Shown: positions 10,822-21,164, counted from the stretch's first letter. The stretch: DNA of 64,000 nt from Candidatus Altimarinota bacterium (GCA_028713325.1 JAQTON010000003.1:62001-126000); one strand, 5' to 3'. Program-made: numbers and translations. Notes: a model not told the origin generated them from the letters alone.

Positions 10822-11769
10822 ATGTACCAAAATTTGAGGACCATTATTTTCACTTTTCTTCTTCTCGCGAGTATCGTTGGATTTTTCGGTACTACTTTTG
10901 CAGAGCCCACCACCCGCGATTTGGATCTGAGATACGATGCTACAAACGGAACAACGAGAGAGGGGTATATCGAGACATTCAAATCTTCTTTTGGAACTTT
11001 CTTTTTTGGGGGAGATTTGACCGGAGAGAAGGGGGCGAAATACCTCATGATAACGATCGCAAGAGACCTGAAGAATGTTGTAACGCTCCTTGCAGTCGTA
11101 TATCTCTTTATAATGGTTATTAAAATAATATTTTCGGGCGGAAGCGAGGAGGATGTGAAAAAATGGCGTTTAGGAATTATCTATACATCCATCGGTATTG
11201 TCGTTATGCAAATAGCCTATACCCTCATAGCCACACTGTTCGATAGACAAGTGAGTGGCGTCACCGCTTTTGATTTCCTCGATAAAATTATATATCCGTT
11301 TGTTCGGATGCTCGAACTTCTTGCCTCATTTGCCTTTCTTGCCATGGCATTTTACGCTTTCTATCGAATCATCTCCGCAGGAGGGTCGGATGACAAGGTA
11401 AAAAAAGGAAAACAAACTATTATCTTTGCACTTATCGGATTCCTTCTCCTTAAAATACCGAGAGTGCTGGTAGAGAGTATTTATGGAAGGGCACAGTGTG
11501 ATAGCGGACTTTTCGGGATATGTCAGATTACCTCTCCAGATCTCGGTGCCACCGTTCGGATCATGACAACGGCCATCAATTATTTTAACGGATTCATCGG
11601 ACTTATCACGGTCATTTTGATCATCTATGCAGGATTTCTCGTGCTCACTGGTGCGGGGGACGATGAAAAACTCAAAAAAGCAAAATCGATTATCAAATAC
11701 GCACTTATCGGTATATTTCTCCTGGTGACGAGTTATGTATTGTTTAATTTTTTTGTTCTTAAAGGCTAA
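10822..11769 (+). CDS. Membrane protein with three VirB2/TrbC-like type IV secretion pilin modules
   Basis: 315 residues with a signal peptide ending near residue 26 (TTFA). Three times it repeats the same unit: a hydrophobic helix, a loop with GGS or GAG plus acidic residues and Lys (GGSEEDVKKW, GGSDDKVKKGKQ, GAGDDEKLKKAK), then IIYTSIGI or IIFALIGF or IIKYALIGI and a second helix. This two-helix hairpin is the fold of VirB2-type pilins and of the T4SS pilin family common in CPR genomes. It probably sits in the membrane as a pre-assembled pilin trimer or a channel part. The link to the VirD4 and VirB4 ATPases is inferred from neighbourhood. Confidence 0.7.
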   Translation: MYQNLRTIIFTFLLLASIVGFFGTTFAEPTTRDLDLRYDATNGTTREGYIETFKSSFGTFFFGGDLTGEKGAKYLMITIARDLKNVVTLLAVVYLFIMVIKIIFSGGSEEDVKKWRLGIIYTSIGIVVMQIAYTLIATLFDRQVSGVTAFDFLDKIIYPFVRMLELLASFAFLAMAFYAFYRIISAGGSDDKVKKGKQTIIFALIGFLLLKIPRVLVESIYGRAQCDSGLFGICQITSPDLGATVRIMTTAINYFNGFIGLITVILIIYAGFLVLTGAGDDEKLKKAKSIIKYALIGIFLLVTSYVLFNFFVLKG

Positions 11770-11774
11770 TTCTT

Positions 11775-13100
11775 ATGTTTCGATGTCGAGAATGCGGTGC
11801 CACGAGCCAAAAATGGCAGGGAAAATGCCCAACCTGTGGAGAGTGGAGTACTCTCGATGAGGAGACTCCTATTTCCAAGAGCAAAAAACAAGCGAGCGGA
11901 AAAACACAGGAAGTATTCCAGATTCTTCCATTCCGTGAGTCCATCACCAAGGTACAACTTCGAAGTAATGAACTCAATACGGTTCTCGGCGACGGACTTA
12001 CTCCAGGGAGTCTCATTCTTCTCTCCGGAGAACCGGGAATAGGGAAATCGACGCTTGCGTTGCAAATAGCGGATTGGTATAGTGGCAAAGGGAATACTGC
12101 TGTGTACGTTTCTGCTGAGGAGAACATCCACCAAATATCGGATCGGGCGCATCGACTCGGTATTGCGAACGAGCATATTCGGATTTTTACCGCACACACT
12201 CTCGAAGATATCCTCGAAACTCTCGAAAAGGACACTTCGGGACTCATCGTCATCGATTCCATAAGCATGATATCATCGCTTGATGTCAGTTCGCAATCGG
12301 GGAGCATCACGCAGATTCGGTATGTCACCGAAGTATTTATGGAGTTCTCCAAGCGAACGGGGCGTTCGATTATCCTCATCGGGCACGTGACGAAGGAGGG
12401 AACCATCTCCGGTCCGAAGATTCTCGAACACTTGGTCGATACGGTGCTCTTTCTCGAGGGAAGCAAATACGAGGATTACCGCATACTTCGAGCTCTCAAA
12501 AACCGGTTCGGTCCGACGGATGAAATCGGACTTTTTCGGATGGCGGAAAATGGGCTCGTAGATATAGCGAATCCGGGTTTGGAGTTTATCGATAAAGAAA
12601 ACGAACACCTGTCCGGATCCGCCCTCGGTATCACCCTTGAGGGAAACCGTCCGATCGTCATCGAAATAGAAGCTCTCTCCACCTATACCAAGTTCGGCTA
12701 TCCGAAGCGATCCGCTCGGGGAATCCAGAACGGGAAAGTCGATCTCCTCATCGCCGTTCTCTCCAAGTGGAGCGATACGAAACTGGAGAGCTACGATGTC
12801 TATGTGAATGTCGCTCGAGGGCTCTCGATCTCCGAGCCCGGAATCGATCTCGCGACCGTTGCGGCGATTATCTCTTCCAAGAAAAACAAGCCCCTCGGAA
12901 GACGTATATTTCTCGGGGAGATATCCCTGACAGGGGTTGTGAAAAATATATTCGGGCTTCAAAAACGGGTGGATGAGGCGGTAAAACTCGGTTTTACGGA
13001 AATTGTCCTCCCAAAAAATTCTGGAATAAAGACAAAAAAAGGAGCTTCCGTACAGCTCATAGAAGTGGGACACATAGGAGAGCTTTCGAAAATAATATAA
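11775..13100 (+). CDS. radA: DNA repair protein RadA (Sms)
   Basis: 441 residues, full length for the family. Order: N-terminal zinc finger CRECGATSQKWQGKCPTC, RecA-like ATPase with Walker A GEPGIGKST, the RadA-specific KNRFG motif (LKNRFGPTDEIG), and a C-terminal Lon-protease-like domain. Established: RadA is a hexameric helicase extending D-loops in recombination, including natural transformation. It begins 5 bp after the pilin-module gene, so the two are probably co-transcribed. It has no TGA codons. Confidence 0.95.
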   Translation: MFRCRECGATSQKWQGKCPTCGEWSTLDEETPISKSKKQASGKTQEVFQILPFRESITKVQLRSNELNTVLGDGLTPGSLILLSGEPGIGKSTLALQIADWYSGKGNTAVYVSAEENIHQISDRAHRLGIANEHIRIFTAHTLEDILETLEKDTSGLIVIDSISMISSLDVSSQSGSITQIRYVTEVFMEFSKRTGRSIILIGHVTKEGTISGPKILEHLVDTVLFLEGSKYEDYRILRALKNRFGPTDEIGLFRMAENGLVDIANPGLEFIDKENEHLSGSALGITLEGNRPIVIEIEALSTYTKFGYPKRSARGIQNGKVDLLIAVLSKWSDTKLESYDVYVNVARGLSISEPGIDLATVAAIISSKKNKPLGRRIFLGEISLTGVVKNIFGLQKRVDEAVKLGFTEIVLPKNSGIKTKKGASVQLIEVGHIGELSKII

Positions 13101-13116
13101 AAATGAGACGAAAAAG

Positions 13117-13143
13117 TTGCATTAAATAAATTATCCATATAAT
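13117..13143 (+). promoter_or_regulatory. Promoter for rpmE
   Basis: TTGCAT (13117-13122), 15 bp, TATAAT (13138-13143), 39 bp before the ATG. Confidence 0.55.
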
Positions 13144-13182
13144 ACTGCCCAAGTACTATTTTTACTCATTTTTTTTGTCCCT

Positions 13183-13398
13183 ATGAAAGATATTCACCCA
13201 AAATTCTCTGCTCAAACAAAAGTTCTTTGTTCTTGTGGAAACGCATTCGCTACCGGAAGCACGATTACTACCGAGATTAAGGTAGAGTCCTGCAGCAAGT
13301 GTCACCCATTTTATACCGGGGAAAAACGTATTTTGAAGACCAGTTCTGTTGACAAGTTCTACGCTCGTCAGAAGAAGTCAGAGTCCATCGTAAAATAA
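13183..13398 (+). CDS. rpmE: 50S ribosomal protein L31
   Basis: 71 residues. MKDIHPKFS start, and CSCGNAF plus CSKCHPFYTG supply the four Cys of the zinc-binding form. It is a surface protein of the large subunit near the central protuberance, and in zinc-limited bacteria is swapped for a Cys-free paralogue. It stands alone with its own promoter and terminator. Confidence 0.95.
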   Translation: MKDIHPKFSAQTKVLCSCGNAFATGSTITTEIKVESCSKCHPFYTGEKRILKTSSVDKFYARQKKSESIVK

Positions 13399-13457
13399 TT
13401 TCTTAAAGAAACGCAAAAATCTATATTTGGAGAGCGGGTTTTTTCGAGAGTTCGTAA

Positions 13458-13485
13458 AAACGGGTTGTTGTCAATCCGTTTTTAT
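13458..13485 (+). terminator. Intrinsic terminator after rpmE
   Basis: AAAAACGG / CCGTTTTT stem with inner GTT/AAT pairing, between rpmE and the phosphatase gene. Confidence 0.6.
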
Positions 13486-13553
13486 GTGCATTATTCTTGC
13501 TTATAGAGAGTATATATGATACTCTTAAGGAGTACCTATTCCCATTCTTTTTT

Positions 13554-14717
13554 ATGAATTTTCTCTTCCGCAATCTTTTTTTTGTTTTCGCATTCCTCTT
13601 TCTCGTCATAGATGGACTTTTTCTTTTGGGCGATACCGTTATCGATGCGGAGTACGCTCGATATATTTCCGTCATTACCATTATAGAAATCTTAATCCTT
13701 TCGGGGCTTGCGTACCTCACTTCCATTAAGCCAATCCATAGTCTCAAGAAGGAAATCGCTTTTTTTCTCACCGGATCGAAACAGTGAGGTGCTCTTACGG
13801 TCGGAAATATGAATCCGGACGTGCGATTCGTTATTAATTTCTTCAACAAAAGTCTGGAGATTCTGAAAAACTTCAAGGAAGAATTTAAGGCGGGGCGTAT
13901 ACTCAAATCAGAAGTGGAATTCGCTTCGGAAATTCAGCGCCATGTTCTGAAAAAACGTACGGTCGTAATCCCGTCCATCGATATCGTTGCCGATACGAAA
14001 TCCGCTACGGAAGTAGGAGGGGATAGTTATGATATCATCGAACAGGGGGATAACTACTATATCTATATCGGAGATGTTACGGGACATGGAGTTGCATCGG
14101 GATTTGTCATGATGATCGTTAACGCACTTATATCCGGATTTTCCAAAATTATCGAAAGTTCCGCGGATATTCTCGCAAAAACGAATGAAATCGTGAAACC
14201 TCGCGTAAAATCCAGTATGCTCATGACGCTTCTTATGATTCGCTGGAATGAGTGAGAGAAAAAGATGTATATGACCGGTGCCGGACATGAATACCTGATC
14301 ATCTATAAAGCTTTACAAAAAAAGGCATTTAAGATTAAATCGGGAGGAATGGCTCTTGGTATGACGAAAGATATCTCGAAAATCCTCAAGGAAACACAGA
14401 TTTCTGTAGAGAAAGATGATATCATCGTTCTTTATACCGACGGTATTACCGAAGCTCGTAATGGGAAAAATGAAAGTGATATGATGCTCGGAATCGATCG
14501 GCTCGTGGAAATTATCGAAAAAGCCTCCATGAAAACGGCACAAGGAGTTTTCAATACCATTACAATAGAACTCTCAAAATTTATGGGGTACGGACACCGG
14601 CAGTTCGATGACATTACTCTTATATCCATGCATTACAAAGGGGACAAAATCATCGAAAACAATGTTGCTCCGGAAATTCCGTCCCAGTTTATAACGGAGT
14701 GGAATTGGAGGGGATAA
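13554..14717 (+). CDS. RsbU/SpoIIE-type PP2C serine phosphatase, membrane-anchored
   Basis: 387 residues. Two N-terminal membrane helices (about 1-30 and 37-60) with a short linker lead to a SpoIIE-type PP2C domain. Metal-binding Asp lie in EVGGDSYDIIEQ and YIGDVTGHGVASGFVM, and in LYTDGITEARNG and HRQFDDITLI near the end. Two glycines are TGA. Established: these phosphatases dephosphorylate STAS anti-anti-sigma proteins in partner-switching circuits. A STAS protein with the target Ser is encoded at 43534, so that is a candidate substrate (inference). ATG 13554 was chosen over an upstream TTG. Confidence 0.88.
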
Positions 14718-14736
14718 TCTCATTTGCACTATAAAA

Positions 14737-14764
14737 TTGAATTTTATCGAAGTCTCCGTATACT
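14737..14764 (+). promoter_or_regulatory. Promoter for the VirB4-like gene
   Basis: TTGAAT (14737-14742), 16 bp, TATACT (14759-14764), 52 bp before ATG 14817. Confidence 0.6.
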
Positions 14765-14816
14765 ACAGGAACTTCAAAAAAACATCTCTACTCTTCTTTT
14801 AGAATTATTTCTTACT

Positions 14817-16769
14817 ATGGCAAATCAAGCACTTCTCGAACTTATCGCGAAAAACTACACAGGCGATGCAGAGTGATATGAACAGGCTCTTTTGAAACAA
14901 GAGGATATATCCGCTCTTAAGGTGACCGCTTCCGATGATATCTTACCGAATGTATCGGTAGAGATAGCCCCCCCTTCCGCTATTGAGACGATTACCCCTC
15001 AGGATGTTTCATCCAAGAAACTTACGAAACAGGAAGCGGACGAGATTCGACTCTGAGAAAAAGAATATCGTGAAGCACTCGCTTTCGTGAAGGACGCCAT
15101 AGCTCCTTCCATGATGAAAATCGATGCGTCCAAGCTTCAGATCGGAGATACGTACATTCGTACCTTTTTCACTTATGCATATCCGGACTTCCTCGAAGGA
15201 AATTGGCTCGGACCCCTTATCAACTGGGATGTGAAGTTCGATATGTCCATGTTCATCTATCCGGTGGAGTCGGCGTATATTATGAAGTATCTCCGCAAAC
15301 GTCTTACGGAACTTCACTCGGAACGATCTCTCAATGCCGACAAGGGTCTCATCAACGATCCGGCACTCGATGCACAGGTACAGGATGTAGAAGAACTCCG
15401 TGCGAGTCTGACGCGAGGTCAGGAACGATATTTTCATTTTTCTATTTATATCAGCATCTATGCTGATTCGGAGGATCAGATCAAGAAGCTTTCGAGTACG
15501 CTCGATACGCTTCTTTCCGGACGAAATATCCTGACGAAACAAGCTTTTCTCCGATCGGAGCAGGGGTTTGTGGCGACGGGGCCGTTTGCTCGCGATGAGG
15601 TGGGAGTTTATCGAAATATCTCGACCAAAGGACTTTCCACGACCTTCCCGTTCACCTCCAACTCTCTCTCGCAGGATGACGGAATCCTCTACGGAATCAA
15701 CACGCACAATAACTCCCTTATTATATTCGATCGATTTCGTACTGAAAATGCGAATATGGTCGTGTTTGCCAAATCCGGATGAGGAAAATCCTTTGCAGTG
15801 AAACTCGAGATTCTCCGCTCGCTCATGCTCGGAACCGATGTCATCGTTCTTGATCCGGAAAACGAGTACAAGACCCTCGTGGATACGGTCGGTGGAACCT
15901 ATGTAAATATCAACCTCAATTCCAACGAGCGAATCAATCCGTTCGATCTCCCGAGAGCTCTGAAGGACACTGAGACGAAATCTGGAGACCTCCTTCGAGG
16001 TGCGGTTATCAATCTTCTCGGACTTATGAATCTGATGCTCGGAAAGTGTACTCCATCCGAGACATCCATTCTTGAAAAAGCCATCATCACCACCTATTCT
16101 CTCAAAGGAATTACGATGACGGACGATGATATCAGCGGAAAAGAAGTTCCGATTATGAAGGATCTCTACTCCGTACTCGAAACCATGGATGGAGCAAAAG
16201 GAATTTGCGAACGACTGGAGAAATACGTAACGGGAATATTTTCCGGAGTCTTCTCGGAAGCAACCAATATCAATCTGACCGACGGACTCGTCGTATTTTC
16301 GGTTCGCGATCTTGATGATATTCTCCGTCCGATTGCCATGTATATGCTCCTCGGATATGTATGGAACGTGACGAGAAGTTCTCTCCGTAAGCGTGTTCTT
16401 GTTGTGGATGAGGCATGGAATATCATGCAACACGAGGACAGTGCGAAATTTCTCTTCGGGCTCGTGAAACGGGCTCGAAAATACGGACTCGGGGTCACGA
16501 CCATCACGCAGGATGTCGAAGACTTCATGGGAAGTCCTCATGGAAAGGCGATTGTGACAAACTCCTCGATCCAGCTTCTCCTCAAGCAGTCTCCCGCTTC
16601 CATCGATGTCCTCCAGAATGTCTTTAAGCTCACGGAGCAGGAGAAGTACATCCTCCTTAACTCCGCCGTCGGACAGGGTCTCTTCTTTGCCGGTACGGAA
16701 CACGTCGGGATTCAGGTTCTCGCGAGTTACTTCGAGGAACAGGTAATAACCACGAATCCAAACAAATAG
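14817..16769 (+). CDS. VirB4-like type IV secretion ATPase
   Basis: 650 residues. It has an N-terminal CagE/TrbE-VirB4-type region (about 85-310, with TFFTYAYPDFLEGNWLGPL), then Walker A AKSG-G-GKSFAVK at about residue 322 whose middle glycine is TGA. Next are VIVLDPENEYK, Walker B RVLVVDEAWNIM and ITQDVEDF. Three TGA codons are in frame. Established: VirB4 energises pilus biogenesis and substrate transfer at the cytoplasmic face of the inner membrane. The family usually runs to about 800 residues, so this one is compact, as in other CPR bacteria. It pairs functionally with the genes at 7831 and 10822. Confidence 0.88.
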
Positions 16770-16800
16770 AAATTTAATAATTACTTACCAAAACTTTTTA

Positions 16801-17006
16801 TGAAAACCTTCACCCTCACGACCGAATATATCGAAATGAACAAACTCATGAAACTTCTAAATCTCACGGAAACCGGTGGACAGGCGAAAATCGCCATCTC
16901 CCAGGGGCTCGTGACCGTGAATGGCGTGACAGAACTCCAGCTCCGAAAGAAGCTCCGAAAGGGGGATAAAGTGGATTTTGACGGAGTTTTGGTAGAAATC
17001 GCGTAA
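16801..17006 (+). CDS. S4 domain RNA-binding protein (YaaA/YbcJ type)
   Basis: 68 residues made of one S4 fold: MNKLMKLLNLTETGGQAKIA followed by GLVTVNGVTELQLRKKLRKG, the alpha-L RNA-binding motif. Related small S4 proteins bind rRNA or ribosome-associated RNA. The gene sits alone and ends at a strong terminator. Confidence 0.85.
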
Positions 17007-17008
17007 AC

Positions 17009-17040
17009 AAAAAAACTTCCGAAATTTCGGAAGTTTTTTT
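17009..17040. terminator. Bidirectional terminator
   Basis: Perfect AAAACTTCCGAAA / TTTCGGAAGTTTT hairpin between the convergent S4-protein and membrane-protein genes. Confidence 0.85.
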
Positions 17041-17045
17041 GTTTC

Positions 17046-17567
17046 TTACACTCGTATCTTCTTAATGACTTCGCCGTATTTCAAACACTTGCTCGTGATA
17101 CATTTTCCGGTGATTCCAGCGAGAAGGGGGAAGATTCCGAGAAGAGCGATCCAGAATCCGACATTAACGGGTTTGGAAGGAGCTGTAATTTCGGAAATCG
17201 TTCCATAATCGAGCGAACCACTCTGAGTGGTGGTTGTACTATCTTGAGTAACCGACATCTTTGTGTCGATGAGCCAATTTCCTGCGATAAAAAGAATAAT
17301 ACCGAAACAAATCTGGACGATACGGAGGTATTTTCGTTTAAGGAGACAGATTCCCGTTGCTCCCATGAGAAATGGAACAATGGCGAAGATGAAGAGTCCA
17401 TAGACAATACTCGTTTCGTAAGACTTCAACGCTTTCGGAAGGTGCAATATGATATTTTCGAGGTTGAGCCCGAGAATGATGGCAATCATCAGACCAAAAA
17501 ACATCCGTCCAAATAGAATAGTGCGGTCTTTCGGACGTTTCTGGAAGAATTCGATAAGTTTGAACAT
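17046..17567 (-). CDS. Hypothetical four-helix membrane protein
   Basis: 173 residues with four membrane helices (about 18-40, 50-70, 80-100 and 135-160) and a Thr/Ser/Gln-rich loop between helices 3 and 4. The second and fourth helices have similar flanks (GATGICLLK and GITGKCITSK), hinting at an internal duplication. No family is recognised. Confidence 0.65.
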   Translation of the reverse strand: MFKLIEFFQKRPKDRTILFGRMFFGLMIAIILGLNLENIILHLPKALKSYETSIVYGLFIFAIVPFLMGATGICLLKRKYLRIVQICFGIILFIAGNWLIDTKMSVTQDSTTTTQSGSLDYGTISEITAPSKPVNVGFWIALLGIFPLLAGITGKCITSKCLKYGEVIKKIRV

Positions 17568-17641
17568 AGATTGGTGGGATAAAGATTAAGTTGATGGTAT
17601 AGTATGGAAAATGAGAAAAAAGTAAAGGTTTTACTTCTGAC

Positions 17642-17738
17642 TCGTGAATGGGATTTTATTTCTCATCCCTATGAAGCCGTGGAAATCCTCAAATATACCA
17701 AGGCCATAGGAACATCGAAATGAAATCCCATTCGCTCG
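17642..17738. repeat. Intergenic imperfect hairpin, family 2 copy F
   Basis: Arms GAATGGGATTT..AAATCCCATTC enclose a core TCTCATCCCTATGAAGCCG..CCAAGGCCATAGG. It shares that core with the copy at 62192, but the outer arms differ and pair with themselves. It lies between the stop of trpS and the start side of the 17046 gene. Confidence 0.7.
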
Positions 17739-17755
17739 CTATCGCGAGAATAGCA

Positions 17756-18859
17756 TTAGAGTCCAACTACTTCCTTTACTTCCTCCATCTTTGCTTCGAT
17801 TCTCTCGTTCATAATCCGTGCTCCTTCCTGGAGTTTTTGTTCGATGAGCTCGGGATGTTTCTCAAGCATCGCACGAGCATCGTGGTAGGGTCGGAGGTAC
17901 TCAGTCAGGATTTCCAAAAGTTCGAGCTTCGCATGTCCGTATCCGTACCCGGGCACGAGATACTTCGCCCGAATCGACTCGGTTCTGTCCGGAGTGGCGA
18001 AGGTCTTGATGAGTGCGAAAACATTACAGGTTTCGGGGTCTTTGATATCGTCGAACCCTTTGGAATCGGTCACGATGGACATGACTTTTTTCTTCAGAGT
18101 CTTGTCGTCGTCGAAGATTCCGATGAAATTATCGTAAGATTTGCTCATCTTTCGACCGTCAATTCCCGGGAGAATAGAAACATCTTTTTCTATGTACTCA
18201 CTCGGGAGTTTGAAAATATCCGTTTTGTAGGTCTTGTTGAAGGCTTTCGCGATATCCCGGGTCATCTCGAGGTGTTGTTTTTGATCGGCTCCGACGGGAA
18301 CGATATCCGTGTCGTACGCGAGGATATCGGCGGCCATCAGGATGGGGTAGTTAAATATTCACATATTGAGATTTGGTGCATTTCCATACAAATTATCATA
18401 AGCCTCTTGTGTTTTTTCAAAAATAATAGCCTTGTCTGAAATTCCAGCTTTAAGACATTTTTTTTCCATGTCGAAAACAATTTTTGGAAACAATGATTTT
18501 TCCAAAATTTTTTGCTTTTGTAAAGCATCCTTGAAACTATGCGCCCGGAGCATCAGCGAATACGGCGTCACATTGTTGAGAATCCAGTTGAGCTTCGGGA
18601 TGAGCGGGATATCCGACTGGCGGAAGATATGGACGGGCGTGTCGATTCCAAATATGGAAAAGTAGGTGAGTGCCATTTCATGGGTATTCCGCTTCAAATC
18701 CGCAGCATTTTTGACACTCGTGAGGGCATGGAGGTCCGCGATGAAAATCGCCGCATCATTTTTCTCTGCAAGGCGCTTAAAAGGAAGAACGGCTCCGAGG
18801 AGATTCCCGAGGTGCATCTGGTCTCCGGTCGGTTTGACTCCGGTGAGTATTTTTTTCAT
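17756..18859 (-). CDS. trpS: Tryptophan--tRNA ligase
   Basis: 367 residues. The class I signatures are PTGDQMHLGNLLGA (HIGH region) and GRKMSKSYDNF (KMSKS). It charges tRNA-Trp in the cytosol. One TGA, in NLNMG-IFNYPILMAADIL, encodes the glycine that joins the two halves. ATG 18859 gives the normal start MKKILTGVKPTG, and longer in-frame upstream sequence overlaps topA and is rejected. Because UGA is Gly here, Trp must be read from UGG alone. Confidence 0.93.
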
Positions 18860-18891
18860 AAAAAAGTCAGGAAAGTGAGTATTTTCCTGAC
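18860..18891 (-). terminator. Hairpin with T-run immediately before trpS
   Basis: GTCAGGAAA / TTTCCTGAC stem followed by six T directly abutting the trpS ATG. It may end topA transcription. Because a promoter lies just upstream, it may instead act as a leader structure on the trpS mRNA. Confidence 0.6.
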
Positions 18892-18919
18892 AGTATAGGG
18901 ATGAGTTGCAAAAAGGCAA
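18892..18919 (-). promoter_or_regulatory. Promoter for trpS
   Basis: On the minus strand: TTGCCT (18919-18914), 16 bp, TATACT (18897-18892). The predicted start falls at the foot of the hairpin. Confidence 0.5.
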
Positions 18920-18924
18920 GATAA

Positions 18925-21132
18925 TTACTCTTCTCCCGGTTCTTCTTTCGGGAGATTCTTTGCGTTCTTGCACTCCGGGTAGGCAGAGCAGGCGAGGAAT
19001 GGGCCTCGTTTGGAACTCTTGACGTGCATGATTCCTTCTCCGCATTTGTCGCAGGTTCCTCCCCCATGTTTCTCTTCGAGAGCCGATAATTTCTTATCTT
19101 GGATTTTCCCAATCCACTTCACCTCAGGGTAGAGGGAACTCGCGAGGAATGGTCCGAATCGACCGGTTTTCACGACGATGGTTCCACCCGCCGGACATTC
19201 TTTTCCTTCATGCTCGGCTTTGAGCTCTGCGAGGCGATCTTCCGCTTCGGGTGTTGTGATATTTTCGAGGAAATCACAGGTCGGATAGTTGGAACATCCG
19301 ATAAATCGTCCGTTCTTGGAGAACTTGTAGACGAGTTCGGAATCACATTTCGGACAGGCTCTTCCGACCTTTTCCTGAACTTTTCCTTTTTCTTCCATAG
19401 CCGCGATGAGATAAGTGCTAAATTTCTTGTAAAAAGTATCGAGCATCTGTGTCCATTCGAGTTCTCCGGTTGCGACCGTATCGAACTCTTCTTCGACTTT
19501 TGCCGTGAATTTGTAGTCCATGAGTTCTGGGAACCGCGTCTCAAGAAAGTCGTTGACCGTGAAGGCGATATCGGTCGGTGCGAGTTTCTTGTCGATTTTT
19601 TCGACATATCCGCGTTCGACGATCGTTCCGATGGTCGGAGCGTAGGTCGAAGGTCGACCGATTCCTTCGGATTCGAGTTTCTTTACGAGCATGGCTTCCG
19701 TATATCTCGAAGGTGGCCTTGAGAATGTCTGGGATCCGAGAAGTTTTGTCGCAGTTGCTGTTTCTCCGACTTTGAGGTCCGGAAGAGTGGTCGGTCCAGC
19801 TCCTTCCTCACTTTCTTCGTCGTCATTTCCTTCGACATAGAGTTTCATAAACCCGGGGAATTTGATGACTTCTCCCTTGGAAATCCACTCCTGATCAGGA
19901 GCGACGGTTGGGGAAAATATGAACGTAGTGGTTTCTATTTTCGCTTCCTGCATCTGCGATGCCACCGTTCGTTCCCAGATGAGTCGATAGAGACGGAGTT
20001 CTCCGCCCTCGAGGCCGATAGTGTCGGGAGTCTTGTCGATATAAGCGGGACGTATCGCTTCATGTGCCTCTTGTGCATTGGCTTGCTTCGTCTTGTATTT
20101 TCGCCCTCCCGCGATGGAATATTCTTTTCCGAATGTGGTATCGATGTAGCTTTGACACGCGTCCATAGCAAGCGTGGAGAGATTCACGGAATCGGTTCGC
20201 ATATAGGTGATGAACCCATTTTGATACAATCCCTGTGCCACGGTCATGGTTTGGGCAACCGAGAATCCGAGTTTACGGGAAGCTTCCTGTTGGAGAGTGG
20301 AGGTCGTGAACGGAGCCCCTGGAAGTCGTGTCGTATTTTTCTTGTCCGCATCCGCGAGGGTGAACTCGAGCGTTGTCGCCGCTTCGTAGAATTTATTGCC
20401 CTTTTTATCGGCTTTCTCCACGAGAGAATCCACGTTGAATCCGAGTGTTGAAAGCATCTTCTGGATATCTTCGGTATTCTTGAGTTTCTTTACTTTTCCG
20501 GAAAGTTTGGCGAAATCGATCCCGAATGTAACCCCTTTTGCCTCCGCTTCGACTCGAAGTTTCCAACTCTCTTCCGGTTTGAAACCCTGTATCTCTCGTT
20601 CTCGTTCGACGATGAGTTTCACCGCGACGGATTGTACCCGTCCAGCCGAAAGTCCGGTACGAATCTTCTGCCAGAGCACTGGTGAGACTTTGAATCCCAC
20701 GAGTCGATCGAGGATTCGACGCGATTGTTGTGCATTGACGAGATCCATGTCGATATGTCGAGGATTGGCGATGGCCGCCTCGATGGCGGGTTTGGTAATC
20801 TCGTGGAATACGATACGGGAAACGTTTTTCGCATCGATTCCGAGTGCCTCGCAGAGATGCCATCCGATAGCCTCTCCTTCGCGGTCCTCATCCGTCGCTA
20901 TCCAGACTTTCTCCGCTTCTTTTACGAGCTTTTTGAGTTCGGTAACCGTTTTCTTTTTCTCATCGGAGACGACATAGGTCGGAGTGAAATTATTTTCGAT
21001 ATCGATTCCGAGATCTTTCTTCGCAAGGTCGCGGATATGCCCGAAAGAGGCTTTGACGATAAAATCTTTTCCGAGAAATTTTTCAATGGTTTTTCCTTTG
21101 GCAGGGGATTCGACGATGACGAGGTTTTTCAT
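18925..21132 (-). CDS. topA: DNA topoisomerase I
   Basis: 735 residues. Toprim domain (MKNLVIVESPAKGKTIEKFL, DEDREGEAIGWHL), central gate with catalytic Tyr in GFITYMRTDSVNL, then C-terminal zinc fingers: CPKCDSELV..CSNYPTC and CDKCGEGI..CSAYPEC, with a degenerate one between (ECPAGGTIV, second pair lost). It relaxes negative supercoils. ATG 21132 gives the conserved start. A longer frame to 21192 has no family support. No TGA codons. Confidence 0.95.
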   Translation of the reverse strand: MKNLVIVESPAKGKTIEKFLGKDFIVKASFGHIRDLAKKDLGIDIENNFTPTYVVSDEKKKTVTELKKLVKEAEKVWIATDEDREGEAIGWHLCEALGIDAKNVSRIVFHEITKPAIEAAIANPRHIDMDLVNAQQSRRILDRLVGFKVSPVLWQKIRTGLSAGRVQSVAVKLIVEREREIQGFKPEESWKLRVEAEAKGVTFGIDFAKLSGKVKKLKNTEDIQKMLSTLGFNVDSLVEKADKKGNKFYEAATTLEFTLADADKKNTTRLPGAPFTTSTLQQEASRKLGFSVAQTMTVAQGLYQNGFITYMRTDSVNLSTLAMDACQSYIDTTFGKEYSIAGGRKYKTKQANAQEAHEAIRPAYIDKTPDTIGLEGGELRLYRLIWERTVASQMQEAKIETTTFIFSPTVAPDQEWISKGEVIKFPGFMKLYVEGNDDEESEEGAGPTTLPDLKVGETATATKLLGSQTFSRPPSRYTEAMLVKKLESEGIGRPSTYAPTIGTIVERGYVEKIDKKLAPTDIAFTVNDFLETRFPELMDYKFTAKVEEEFDTVATGELEWTQMLDTFYKKFSTYLIAAMEEKGKVQEKVGRACPKCDSELVYKFSKNGRFIGCSNYPTCDFLENITTPEAEDRLAELKAEHEGKECPAGGTIVVKTGRFGPFLASSLYPEVKWIGKIQDKKLSALEEKHGGGTCDKCGEGIMHVKSSKRGPFLACSAYPECKNAKNLPKEEPGEE

Positions 21133-21164
21133 GAAAGCTGGTAAAATGGGATAATTTAGCTCCG

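Noticed and set aside
15009-16703. 564-codon open frame on the minus strand
   Set aside because: Antisense shadow of the VirB4-like gene, which carries the P-loop and Walker B in the plus frame.
5625-16769. Prophage or integrated conjugative element across the fibre and T4SS genes
   Set aside because: No integrase, terminase, capsid, relaxase or attachment-site repeats are visible, and housekeeping genes (radA, rpmE) lie between.
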